A stretch of 54,478 bases of DNA from Pragia fontium DSM 5563 = ATCC 49100 (GTDB lineage: Bacteria; Pseudomonadota; Gammaproteobacteria; Enterobacterales; Enterobacteriaceae). The stretch spans positions 1 to 54,478 of the forward strand of contig NZ_FOLW01000017.1 in the NCBI RefSeq assembly GCF_900112475.1. The letters run 5' to 3'. Positions 18,422-26,269 of this stretch are shown one piece after another. The position numbers were made by a program, and so were the translations under genes. Every line of letters begins with the position of its first letter. The first letter of the stretch is position 1. The notes under the pieces were generated by a model, which saw nothing but the letters and a program-made list of their open reading frames with translations, was not told the DNA's origin and did not search any database.

Positions 18422-18443
18422 ACGGCAGGATTAACACTGCCGT
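18422..18443 (+). other. Hairpin between arsB and arsC
   Basis: ACGGCAG-GATTAACA-CTGCCGT is a perfect 7-bp stem in the 60-base arsB-arsC gap, followed by TCTTGATTATT. In the classical ars operon the arsB part of the mRNA is unstable relative to its neighbours; this hairpin could mark a processing boundary. Confidence 0.45.
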
Positions 18444-18465
18444 TCTTGATTATTCAGAGGTGAAC

Positions 18466-18894
18466 ATGCATTCAGTAACTATTTATCATAATCCTGCTTG
18501 TGGTACGTCCCGTAATACACTTGAATTGATTCGCAACAGCGGTATTGAGCCAACCGTGATCCATTATTTAGACACCCCGCCAAGCCGTGAAGAACTGATC
18601 AAACTTATTGCGGATATGGGGATAACGACACGGGCATTACTGCGTAAAAATGTTGAACCCTATGAAACGCTGCAATTGGATGACGACCAATGGAATGATG
18701 AGCAATTAATAGATTTCATGCTCAAGTACCCTATTCTGATTAATCGTCCAATTGTGGTGACTGAATTAGGTACCAAGCTTTGCCGGCCTTCGGAAGTCGT
18801 GTTAGATATCTTGCCTGCCGCGCAGAAAGGGACATTTACCAAAGAAGATGGCGAACAGGTTATTGATGCTAATGGTAAACGAATTATCAAATAA
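18466..18894 (+). CDS. arsC: Arsenate reductase ArsC (glutaredoxin type)
   Basis: 142 residues from ATG 18466; an in-frame GTG at 18460 overlaps the ribosome site AGAGG. Catalytic Cys12 lies in HNPACGTSR. Arg residues for arsenate binding are kept (ALLRKN, INRPIVV, LCRPSE). It reduces As(V) to As(III) with glutathione and glutaredoxin, giving the substrate for ArsAB. Last gene of the operon; a strong hairpin follows. Confidence 0.98.
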   Translation: MHSVTIYHNPACGTSRNTLELIRNSGIEPTVIHYLDTPPSREELIKLIADMGITTRALLRKNVEPYETLQLDDDQWNDEQLIDFMLKYPILINRPIVVTELGTKLCRPSEVVLDILPAAQKGTFTKEDGEQVIDANGKRIIK

Positions 18895-18922
18895 CTGAAT
18901 CAGCGAAGTAGACAATTCAAGC

Positions 18923-18953
18923 CCAGGCAGTCCGTCACTGTCGGACTGCCTGG
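18923..18953. terminator. Terminator between arsC and acuI
   Basis: CCAGGCAGTCCG-TCACTGT-CGGACTGCCTGG, a perfect 12-bp GC-rich stem between two convergent genes. It lacks a clear T-run on either strand, but its strength and place suggest a shared terminator. Confidence 0.6.
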
Positions 18954-18971
18954 CAAACGTGCAAATAACGA

Positions 18972-19958
18972 TTAATCTTGCAAATTAACGATGACTCGAC
19001 CTCTGACTTTCCCATCCATTAATTTAGCGATAGTTGGAATCACTTGAGTCAACGGAATTTCAGCGCTGATTTTTTCCAGCAGAGATGCGTCAACGATGTT
19101 GGCTAGACGTTCCCAGGCACTTACCCTATCAGCATAAGGACGCATCACGCTATCAATTCCAGCCAAAGTAACGCCGCGTAAAATAAATGGCGCAACGCTA
19201 CAGTTCAAATCCATACCTTGCGCTAATCCACAGGCCGCAACGGTTCCACCATAGGCAGTGCTCGCACACACATTGGCTAAAGTATAACTGCCAACGCTAT
19301 CAACAGCACCCGCCCAACGTTCTTTCATCAGCGGTTTACCTGGCTCAGACAGCTCTTTACGGTCAATAACTTCTGCTGCACCAAGTTGATGAATTAAATA
19401 CTCTGACTCTTCAGGACGACCGGTTGAAGCAATAACCTGATAACCTAATCGGGATAGTATGGCGATAGCAAAGCTCCCCACGCCACCATTTGCCCCGGTG
19501 ACCAATATCTTTCCACTTTGTGGTGCGATGCCATTTTTTTCTAACGCCATCACGGCGAGCATCGCGGTATAGCCAGCAGTACCAATTGCCATGGCCTGCT
19601 TTGGTGTTAAACCTTTAGGTAATGGAATTAACCATTGGCTATTAAGACGAGCAATTTGTGCTAATCCTCCCCAATGTTTTTCCCCAACGCCCCATCCATT
19701 AAGGACAACGTGATCGCCAACGTTATATTTTGAGGTAGCGCTCTCTATTACTGTCCCCGCCAGATCGATGCCCGGAACCATTGGAAATTGACGTACTACC
19801 GGGCTTTTACCGGAAATGGCTAAGCCATCCTTATAATTTAATGAAGAATAGTTAACCTGAACAGTTACATCACCTTCTGGCAGTTGTGATTCATCTATTT
19901 GAGAGATATTGGCGTGATAACCGTTTTCATCTTTTTGAATTAAAATACCGTTAAACAT
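18972..19958 (-). CDS. acuI: Acryloyl-CoA reductase-type quinone oxidoreductase (AcuI/YhdH)
   Basis: 328 residues of the zinc-free medium-chain dehydrogenase type. It follows E. coli YhdH: LPEGDVTVQVNYSSLNYKDGLAISG, FPMVPGIDLAGTV, GWGVGEKHWGGLAQ, GTAGYTAMLAVMALE, the NADPH Rossmann motif VTGANGGVGSFAIAIL, and RGVTLAGIDSVM. The family reduces acryloyl-CoA to propionyl-CoA with NADPH and so detoxifies a reactive thioester. It is convergent with ars and not functionally tied to it. Confidence 0.92.
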   Translation of the reverse strand: MFNGILIQKDENGYHANISQIDESQLPEGDVTVQVNYSSLNYKDGLAISGKSPVVRQFPMVPGIDLAGTVIESATSKYNVGDHVVLNGWGVGEKHWGGLAQIARLNSQWLIPLPKGLTPKQAMAIGTAGYTAMLAVMALEKNGIAPQSGKILVTGANGGVGSFAIAILSRLGYQVIASTGRPEESEYLIHQLGAAEVIDRKELSEPGKPLMKERWAGAVDSVGSYTLANVCASTAYGGTVAACGLAQGMDLNCSVAPFILRGVTLAGIDSVMRPYADRVSAWERLANIVDASLLEKISAEIPLTQVIPTIAKLMDGKVRGRVIVNLQD

Positions 19959-20118
19959 CTATTTTCCTTATTAAAATTAGTTATAAATCAGGATTGATAG
20001 TCTATCTGTAAAGTAAAAAATCATTTAACCTTTTGAAATTAATTAAAATAGTTGGCACTTTGATTTAGCGTGTTTATCTATAAAAGTAGAAAAATTGCCG
20101 TAACACATGGTAAGCAAT

Positions 20119-20586
20119 TTAATCTTTTAAACATAAAAAGTAGGGAATTTTATCACCAGAAAATACATATCCCTCCTGACCTTGTGGATAAATATGCATA
20201 TTTATCCCTCGATTACGGATCAAGAAAAAATCAGGTAATAACTGATTTAGCAATGTAATGTCTTGTTGATTAGGATTGGTATTCTCTGAAATGAGGAACA
20301 TCTTATCGCCATCTTGATGATAGGAAAATTTAATATGGATCTTGATTGGTCTGGCGGGTTCACCATTATAAGGAATAAACTCCCCCTGACTTTCAACTAA
20401 CCCCACTCCTGCGTTAAAGCGATAATGAACATTAAGATCTAAAACATCACGGTTATTTTTTATATAAAACCGCCCATCACAAGAAAAATTATCTTTTTGA
20501 TATAACATGTAGCCGTAATAGCCCACAAGAGCAAGAGACGCTAGCGTCAAAACTAAGAGATACGCTCGAGCAATCTTATTTTTCAT
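20119..20586 (-). CDS. FidL-like small membrane protein
   Basis: 155 residues from ATG 20586, whose start overlaps the end of the upstream regulator gene by 11 bases. One membrane helix near residues 6-25 (ARAYLLVLTLASLALVGYYG) is followed by a periplasmic domain of about 130 residues with two cysteines (FSCDGR and FLCLKD). Pattern and gene order match FidL of Salmonella SPI-3, encoded beside the ToxR-like regulator MarT. It probably stabilises or signals to the regulator's periplasmic end, as ToxS does for ToxR. Assignment is from layout and general similarity. Confidence 0.75.
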   Translation of the reverse strand: MKNKIARAYLLVLTLASLALVGYYGYMLYQKDNFSCDGRFYIKNNRDVLDLNVHYRFNAGVGLVESQGEFIPYNGEPARPIKIHIKFSYHQDGDKMFLISENTNPNQQDITLLNQLLPDFFLIRNRGINMHIYPQGQEGYVFSGDKIPYFLCLKD

Positions 20587-21394
20587 TTTGTCCTCGAAAG
20601 TAAAACTCTGAATCACACTGAGTATCATTGGAAATAGCGGCACTATCACATCGAATGATTGAAGTATATTCGGCAGATTTATCCATCGTAATAAATAGCG
20701 TATTCATTCGACTACCAAGACAGGTGATGTTGTTTTTTTGTAAAAACTCGACATAGCGAATCAGATTCTTATCTTTCTTGGGCGTGTAAACCTGACATCC
20801 ATTCATCTCGCTATCGAGTTTATAGCTATCAAGATACTTCTCTTGTTGTTTAACAAAAAAAGGATAGCTCATTAAAAGACTCAAAAAAATGATGCTGATA
20901 ACAAACATCCCTATTTTATAGCGATAACTTAGATTAAATACGCGGGTTATTCCCTTCTCTTCCTTCTCTTCCTTCTGTAAGCCAGGGGTTATCAACGGCG
21001 TAGACGCTGGTTTTTCTGATTGGCTTGCAGTCGTTGCCTGAAAAGATGGAACATATAATTCTACTTTAACGTCCCCTGATAACATCAGACCTTTTTTAGG
21101 TACTGTTTTTATGATCTCTTCCGATAATCCTGCACTTTTTAAGCCCTTACGTAATAACGATATATTTTGATAAAACGTATTCGCGGTGACATAAGTCCCT
21201 CGCTGCATCCAAGCTTTATCAAAAAAATCATCCTTACTCACAATAGAATTCTGATGTTCGATAAGCAGCAACAAACACCGGCTTACAGGAAGGTTCAATG
21301 AAGTTTCCACACCACTATGATTACCTACAGGAACGAGGCGATGCTCATCAGGGTAGAAAACAACTCTATTATCAATGAGATAGTTTTTAGTCAT
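20576..21394 (-). CDS. MarT/ToxR-like membrane-bound winged-helix regulator
   Basis: About 272 residues from ATG 21394 (MTKNYLIDNRVVF); a GTG 42 bases upstream would add 14 residues and cannot be excluded. The N-terminal OmpR-type DNA-binding wing domain (VSRCLLLLIEHQNSIVSKDDFFDKAW ... NTFYQNISLLRKGLK ... VPKKGLMLSG) is followed by a charged linker, one membrane helix near residue 165-185 (IGMFVISIIFLSLLMSYPFFV) and a short periplasmic tail with four cysteines. Such one-component regulators sense the envelope and often control adhesins. It is co-transcribed with the FidL-like gene. Confidence 0.85.
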   Translation of the reverse strand: MTKNYLIDNRVVFYPDEHRLVPVGNHSGVETSLNLPVSRCLLLLIEHQNSIVSKDDFFDKAWMQRGTYVTANTFYQNISLLRKGLKSAGLSEEIIKTVPKKGLMLSGDVKVELYVPSFQATTASQSEKPASTPLITPGLQKEEKEEKGITRVFNLSYRYKIGMFVISIIFLSLLMSYPFFVKQQEKYLDSYKLDSEMNGCQVYTPKKDKNLIRYVEFLQKNNITCLGSRMNTLFITMDKSAEYTSIIRCDSAAISNDTQCDSEFYFRGQNEK

Positions 21395-22152
21395 ATATTC
21401 ATATGTTAAAAATAAAAGTTCAGGCGTTAATTCCACTTAATGCAACAAGTCTATCTTATGCCAACGATTAAGGCCAAATTAAGATAATAATTAACGATTC
21501 TTTCTTATTAAGATTTTTATGGCAAACGACCAATATCATTTAAATTCCATAGAAATCAATGAATTAAAAATAAAACTTAACATATTGAATAACATTTCCT
21601 TATTTAGTTATTAATAAGTTGAAATTGAGTAACGTAAATAACAGAACATCGTTAATCTTACTACCAACACAGGATTGCAGTGCGAGAAGAAGTCAATCAC
21701 GTTAATGTTAACAATACATAATGCGTAACTATCATAAAGGGCAATTATGTCATACAAATGATATTTGCATAAAAATCAATGTGTAAGTTATACATTAACG
21801 ATTTATAGTCGATATGAACCACAACTTAATTGGGTTAAAGTTTTAATGGTTGTTAAAAACATAGATTATTAAACTATATAAATACACATTATGGTTTTTT
21901 ATGTTGATGATAAAATGATATGGCGTTTATGGTTGTTACTGCTGCCAATCCTGTTTACTTGATTTTATGAATGGTTATATAAATAAAAAACAACACATTG
22001 TATTGTGAATATGTCTTGATAACATCGTTAACTGATTTTATTGATACATTGAAATCAATTTTTTGTTAATTATAATTGTTGCAACTTATTTATATGACTC
22101 CAGTAATAGTGATTATATACCGCAATTACGGATGATGGCTGGTGGAGAAGTT
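21395..22152. other. AT-rich divergent regulatory region
   Basis: About 750 bases between the MarT-like gene and the soluble winged-helix gene, which diverge from it. No supportable gene. CGTTAATGT (21700-21708) has an inverted copy ACATTAACG (21792-21800), and AACATCGTTAA occurs twice in direct orientation (21645-21655 and 22021-22031). These are candidate sites for the neighbouring regulators; none is proven. Confidence 0.35.
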
Positions 22153-22536
22153 ATGAATATGAAACTACACGGTTTTTTAATTGGCTCAGATATTCAAGTG
22201 GATATTGATAATAAAAGATTAATTAGAATATCGTCTGAAAATTCATATAAAATCCTAAACCTTAGCGCGGTTGTTCTTAAAGACACCGTAATGAAGTTAT
22301 TAATATTTCTTTTAACACATGCTAGCGATCACATTGTTAGCAATGAAGAAATATTGCAAAAAGTTTGGGAAGAAAACAATTTAAGCTCATCTAATCAACG
22401 CTTATGGCAAGTTGTTACTGAGTTAAAAGAAAAGCTATCTTTAATCGGCATGCCACAAGATTTCATCATCAATAGGCGGGGTGAAGGATATAAAATAAAC
22501 TCTACACGTATAACACCATTATATTATAAGCAATAG
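22153..22536 (+). CDS. Soluble winged-helix (OmpR-type) DNA-binding protein
   Basis: About 127 residues from ATG 22153 (MNMKLHGFLIGSD), with GGAG six bases upstream; earlier in-frame ATGs lack a ribosome site. Nearly the whole protein is one trans_reg_C winged-helix domain: FLIGSDIQVDIDNKRLIRI, LLIFLLTHASDHIVSNEEILQKVW, NQRLWQVVTELKEKL, INRRGEGYKIN. There is no receiver domain and no membrane helix, so it is a minimal one-domain relative of the MarT-like protein. Its place before the fimbrial operon suggests local regulation, which is inference. Confidence 0.75.
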   Translation: MNMKLHGFLIGSDIQVDIDNKRLIRISSENSYKILNLSAVVLKDTVMKLLIFLLTHASDHIVSNEEILQKVWEENNLSSSNQRLWQVVTELKEKLSLIGMPQDFIINRRGEGYKINSTRITPLYYKQ

Positions 22537-22634
22537 TGGATTTATCTGATAATAACTAATACTTATTAATAGTATTTTCGACCAAGTAACTACTCGAATA
22601 GTAAAATAATATTTTTAATTTAACGGACTATAAT

Positions 22635-22922
22635 ATGAAAATAACTTACTCAAAAAATGCTGCTTGCCAGTTTTGTGGTAGTACCGAATTTATACGTAAG
22701 CATGGTAAATCAAAAATAGGCATTCAGCGATTTTGGTGTTTGTCTTGTAATAAGACATATCAAAGAAACTATATTTACAAAACTTATGATAGTTATATGC
22801 AGGCCATCATAAAAAACTTATTAAGTAAAGGACTGGAATCTGATGGGATAGCAAAGGCTTTAGCTCTTCCATCAGGAAGAGTAGATAAAATCATTTTCAG
22901 TCTTGACCAAAATAAAAAATAA
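22635..22922 (+). CDS. InsA-like zinc-ribbon/HTH protein without a partner transposase
   Basis: 95 residues. Cys11-Cys14 and Cys35-Cys38 (CQFC ... CLSC) form a zinc ribbon followed by a tail with a helix-turn-helix look (SYMQAIIKNLLSKGLESDGIAKALALPSGRVDKII). The whole layout is that of IS1 InsA (CxxC, HGKSKxGxQRFWCxxCxKTYQ). InsA binds the IS1 ends and represses. No insB frame, IS1 end or frameshift window follows: a long inverted repeat and the fimbrial operon come next. It may therefore be a domesticated transposon protein used as a regulator. Confidence 0.75.
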   Translation: MKITYSKNAACQFCGSTEFIRKHGKSKIGIQRFWCLSCNKTYQRNYIYKTYDSYMQAIIKNLLSKGLESDGIAKALALPSGRVDKIIFSLDQNKK

Positions 22923-22991
22923 TAATTTATTTAATAATATCTAAATTCGTTATTTCACAACGCTAATGATATTACGCTGATAAAACTGTAA

Positions 22992-23037
22992 AAATAAATA
23001 AACACAAACAGGGAATTTCATTTGTGTTTATTTATTT
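22992..23037 (+). promoter_or_regulatory. Perfect 17-bp inverted repeat upstream of fimbrial operon 2
   Basis: AAATAAATAAACACAAA (22992-23008) and TTTGTGTTTATTTATTT (23021-23037) are a perfect inverted repeat with a 12-base loop. It lies 70 bases after the InsA-like gene and 86 bases before the major subunit. It may end the InsA-like transcript, act as a leader attenuator, or be a binding site. Confidence 0.55.
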
Positions 23038-23123
23038 CTACGTTAATAACAATGCTAGAAGTAAATTACTATAAACCAAATCAGTTTATGTCTCTTATTT
23101 AAAATGTAACTCCAGAGGAATTT

Positions 23124-23654
23124 ATGTCTGTTAAACAAAAGCTATTTTTAGCACCTATCGCAGCATTAGTTATGACCTCTTGTTCTACCCAAGCAGCGAC
23201 TAACGCACAAATTACCATTACCGGCCAAATTTCATCAGCCACTTGCGACCTCAATGTCACGCAAAGCAATATTGACTTGGGTACCGTAATTTCTGGTGAT
23301 GTTGCTACTGCTGGTGCAATTGCCAGTACCAGTAAAGACTTTACCTTAAACCTGACTAATTGTAGTGCCGATCAAGGTGAGTCTTCTGTCATGAGTCTCT
23401 TTGCAAAAGGCACTCCGTTAGCGGCTAATACAAGCTACTTTAATAATATTGACGGTGGAACTGTCGGTGTTCAATTAACCGCAGCAGGTCAACCCGTTAA
23501 GCCAAATAGCAATACCGCATTAACCAGCCTTACTGGGTTAAAAACAGGTGATAGCGCACAGGTTCTGATGAATGCTCAATTATATTCAACCGTTCGTAAT
23601 CCGGCTTCTCAGCAAATCGAAGCCCCTATTACCTTTTCTTTAGCTTATAACTAA
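23124..23654 (+). CDS. Major fimbrial subunit (operon 2)
   Basis: 176 residues, AGAGGA six bases before ATG. The signal peptide ends near STQA and contains a cysteine (VMTSCS) that weakly resembles a lipobox; ordinary cleavage after TQA is more likely because the mature start (ATNAQITITGQISSATCDLNV) then matches the operon 1 pilin. The second cysteine is in LTNCSAD, and the protein ends APITFSLAYN with the penultimate Tyr. It forms the fibre shaft. First gene of a seven-gene operon on the plus strand. Confidence 0.92.
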   Translation: MSVKQKLFLAPIAALVMTSCSTQAATNAQITITGQISSATCDLNVTQSNIDLGTVISGDVATAGAIASTSKDFTLNLTNCSADQGESSVMSLFAKGTPLAANTSYFNNIDGGTVGVQLTAAGQPVKPNSNTALTSLTGLKTGDSAQVLMNAQLYSTVRNPASQQIEAPITFSLAYN

Positions 23655-23708
23655 TCAATTCGAGCAACCTCTAATGAGGTTGCTTGATAACCCATTTTTG
23701 AGAACAGT

Positions 23709-24422
23709 ATGTTACTTCATAAAAAATTATTTTACAGAACGTTAGTTGCCTTTTTAGGCATCGGTTTTCTATCCCAATGCTTCGCTTCAGGTGTAGGTAT
23801 CAATGCCACGCGCGTTATTTTTACAGAGGGAAATGAATCGGCATCAGTGACAATTAGAAATAAGAGCACTGACGAATCTTATTTGGTGCAATCTTATATG
23901 ACCAGTGCTCAACAAAACGGTTCAGCACCTTTTGAAGTACTGCCACCAATGTTTCGATTAGGGCCAGACAGTCGTAATGAAGTTCGTATTGTTGAAAAGA
24001 ACCATCAATTACCGAAAGATCGAGAATCCGTTTTTTATTTTCATGCGCGAGCGATTCCCGCAAGTAATGGCAAAACGGATGGAAAAGAAAATAACGGTGT
24101 TATAAAAATAGCTTTAGAGAATGTGATTAAAGTTTTTTATCGCCCTAAAAATTTACCATCATCCCCAGAAAAGGCCCAAAGTGGTTTAGTCTTTGAATCG
24201 GTTTCTGGTGGATTTAAAGTTAAGAATCCATCTCCTTATTATATTAACTTAGCCAAAATGTCAGTGAATAATAAATCTATTCCACTGAGCATTGAAAAAA
24301 ACAATGCCATGATTATGCCATTTGGCGAAATTTTTTATGCAACACCTAGCAATAAGGGACAAGTAACGTGGAGCACCATTAATGATTTAGGTGGGCATAA
24401 TGAATACAATCAGAAAATTTAG
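23709..24422 (+). CDS. Periplasmic fimbrial chaperone, first of operon 2
   Basis: 237 residues with a signal peptide ending near CFA. PapD-family marks are GVGINATRVIFTEGNESASVTIRN, PPMFRLGPDSRNEVRI, LPKDRESVFYFHARAIP and IKVFYRPKNL. It is closest to the first chaperone of operon 1 and likewise follows the major subunit. The next gene starts inside its 3' end. Confidence 0.92.
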   Translation: MLLHKKLFYRTLVAFLGIGFLSQCFASGVGINATRVIFTEGNESASVTIRNKSTDESYLVQSYMTSAQQNGSAPFEVLPPMFRLGPDSRNEVRIVEKNHQLPKDRESVFYFHARAIPASNGKTDGKENNGVIKIALENVIKVFYRPKNLPSSPEKAQSGLVFESVSGGFKVKNPSPYYINLAKMSVNNKSIPLSIEKNNAMIMPFGEIFYATPSNKGQVTWSTINDLGGHNEYNQKI

Positions 24423-24948
24423 TTTTCTAACCATCATTACGATTTTACTTACTCTACCTACAACACATTTAATGGCTGCCGATAATAATGCAGTAGCTTT
24501 AACAGCGCAAATTGGCAAAGGTTCTTGTTCATTTTCAACGAGTACCGATACGGTTGAGTTTAAAAACTATATTGTTAACGATTTTAAGTCTGGGGATGCA
24601 GTAGGTATTTTACCCCTTAAACTTTTATATCAATGCGAAGGCTATGACGATGGACTCAAAGCAACAGTTTCAGTAAGCGGTATGACCCCACAAGATACTC
24701 GAGTTTTTCTTTCAGGGTCTTCAACCGCATCGGGCGTTGGATTCATGTTAAAAGATGGCAACATTACGGAAACCACGGGTTTTTATAACGCAGGAACAAC
24801 ATTGATCAATGGAAAGTTATTTTCGGTCAACGCTGTTGCTCAAGGCGAGCACATTATTTCCATTGGATTTGTTAAACAAAATACGGCCTCAAATGTAACG
24901 TCAGGTAATGCTAATGCAGCGGTAACCTTTACCTTTGAGTTCCTTTGA
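24400..24948 (+). CDS. Minor fimbrial subunit 1 (operon 2)
   Basis: 182 residues from ATG 24400 (a GTG at 24391 is also in frame but would be part of the ribosome site region AGGTGGG). It overlaps the chaperone gene by 23 bases. The signal peptide ends near LMA. Pilin marks: ALTAQIGKGSCSFST with the first cysteine, YQCEGYDDG with the second, and AAVTFTFEFL at the end. It corresponds to the single minor subunit of operon 1 (both share C.GYxxGL after the second cysteine), so it is a likely adaptor. Confidence 0.85.
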   Translation: MNTIRKFSFLTIITILLTLPTTHLMAADNNAVALTAQIGKGSCSFSTSTDTVEFKNYIVNDFKSGDAVGILPLKLLYQCEGYDDGLKATVSVSGMTPQDTRVFLSGSSTASGVGFMLKDGNITETTGFYNAGTTLINGKLFSVNAVAQGEHIISIGFVKQNTASNVTSGNANAAVTFTFEFL

Positions 24949-24960
24949 GACTATATCAAT

Positions 24961-25503
24961 ATGTTTTTGCATGAAAAAATTATTTTTTTATTATTTTGCG
25001 GGCTCTTTTCCCCGCTCGGTTTAAGCGCAACTAATTCCGTTAATGTGACATTTGAAGCAAGTTTTTATTCCCGAACCTGCAAAGTCTCGGTGTCAGAACC
25101 AGAAATAAACTATGGTTATGTTCAGGCTAATAACATAGTTAAAAATGATGCTGGGGTCACAAATATGTTAAATCGAGACATTATATTAACGCTCAGCGAA
25201 TGTACTGGAACAGGGAATTTAGGAAATAGTAGTACTGTCGTTGTTTCAGGTAACTCCACGACGATCAATGGTAAAAAACTATTTAAAGACAGCGGTAGTT
25301 CAAGCGGTGTTGGTATCAAACTTATCTCCGATGGCTTGGCTAAAACGGCCGGAGATAGTGTTTGGACATTAACCAGCAGTTCAACAGAAAACGATCAACA
25401 TACTGTAACCGCCGCCCTTTCCTGCGGAGGGTGTCAAAATACAACCGGTATTGGTGCTGGTGATTTTAAAGCTTCAATAACGTTTACCGTTGTAACAAAT
25501 TAA
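24961..25503 (+). CDS. Minor fimbrial subunit 2 (operon 2 only)
   Basis: 180 residues with a signal peptide ending near LSA. NVTFEASFYSRTCKVSV gives the donor strand and first cysteine, LSECTGTG the second, and an extra pair CGGC lies near the end. It closes with KASITFTVVTN. Operon 1 has no counterpart at this position. With no tip adhesin gene after the usher, this subunit could be the tip or an adaptor for a tip encoded elsewhere. Confidence 0.8.
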   Translation: MFLHEKIIFLLFCGLFSPLGLSATNSVNVTFEASFYSRTCKVSVSEPEINYGYVQANNIVKNDAGVTNMLNRDIILTLSECTGTGNLGNSSTVVVSGNSTTINGKKLFKDSGSSSGVGIKLISDGLAKTAGDSVWTLTSSSTENDQHTVTAALSCGGCQNTTGIGAGDFKASITFTVVTN

Positions 25504-25522
25504 ATATAAGGTTTTAATCACA

Positions 25523-26269
25523 ATGCGAAAAATAACGAAGCTTAATACGCGGCAGCGCGTTTTTTTGATCCCTCTATTTTTATTACCGCTTACTTCTCAA
25601 GCTAATATCAGTTTGGATCAAAGCCGAGTTATTTTTGAATCATCACAAAAAAGCCAAATGATAACGATTCAAAATGACAGTGAAAAAACATACCTGATCC
25701 AAGCCAGAGTTCAGAATAATAATATTGATGGACCAAATTCTGATTCTTTTTTAATTGTACCGCCTCTATTTCGTCTTGAGGCGAATAGCCAACATGCGAT
25801 GAAATTAATACCGCAGGATACTCAGTCATTACCCAAGGATCGTGAGTCAGTATTTTATTTTAGCGCGACCGCAATCCCGGCGACCAAACAACCTACAGAG
25901 CAGTCTCAAGATACGGCAAAACTATCCATTGCAACACGTTTAGTGATCAAGCTTTTTTATCGCCCGCAAGGTCTAACCATGTCCTATGAACAAGCGGTAA
26001 GCCAGTTGCAATTCACTGCATCGCCACAGGGAACTTGCTTTATTAATCCCACGCCTTATTACATCACAGTGAATAAAGCCTGGAGCAATGGCGTCCCCCT
26101 TTCTAATATCAGCGGATTAATGCTGGCGCCTAAAAGTGCGCAGCTCATCAAAAGCACGATAAAGAGTAAGCAGATAAATCTGCAGGCCATTAATGACTAT
26201 GGCGGCATAACTCAACATTACCAATATTCCATTGTTTCAGGAGAAAAAACATGCCGTTTCGTCGATTAA
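25523..26269 (+). CDS. Periplasmic fimbrial chaperone, second of operon 2
   Basis: 248 residues with a signal peptide ending SQA. PapD-family marks are LDQSRVIFESSQKSQMITIQN, PPLFRLEANSQHAMKLI, LPKDRESVFYFSATAIP and IKLFYRPQGL. Two cysteines (GTCFINP and KTCRFVD) parallel the second chaperone of operon 1. The third chaperone gene starts within its last codons. Confidence 0.92.
   Translation: MRKITKLNTRQRVFLIPLFLLPLTSQANISLDQSRVIFESSQKSQMITIQNDSEKTYLIQARVQNNNIDGPNSDSFLIVPPLFRLEANSQHAMKLIPQDTQSLPKDRESVFYFSATAIPATKQPTEQSQDTAKLSIATRLVIKLFYRPQGLTMSYEQAVSQLQFTASPQGTCFINPTPYYITVNKAWSNGVPLSNISGLMLAPKSAQLIKSTIKSKQINLQAINDYGGITQHYQYSIVSGEKTCRFVD

Noticed and set aside
22635-22922. Complete IS1 element
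   Set aside because: Only an InsA-like frame is present; no InsB frame and no IS1-type terminal repeats are visible within 1 kb on either side.
23124-23190. Major subunit of operon 2 as a lipoprotein
   Set aside because: The signal peptide cysteine follows MTS rather than a proper lipobox, and cleavage after TQA gives a mature start identical in pattern to the operon 1 pilin.
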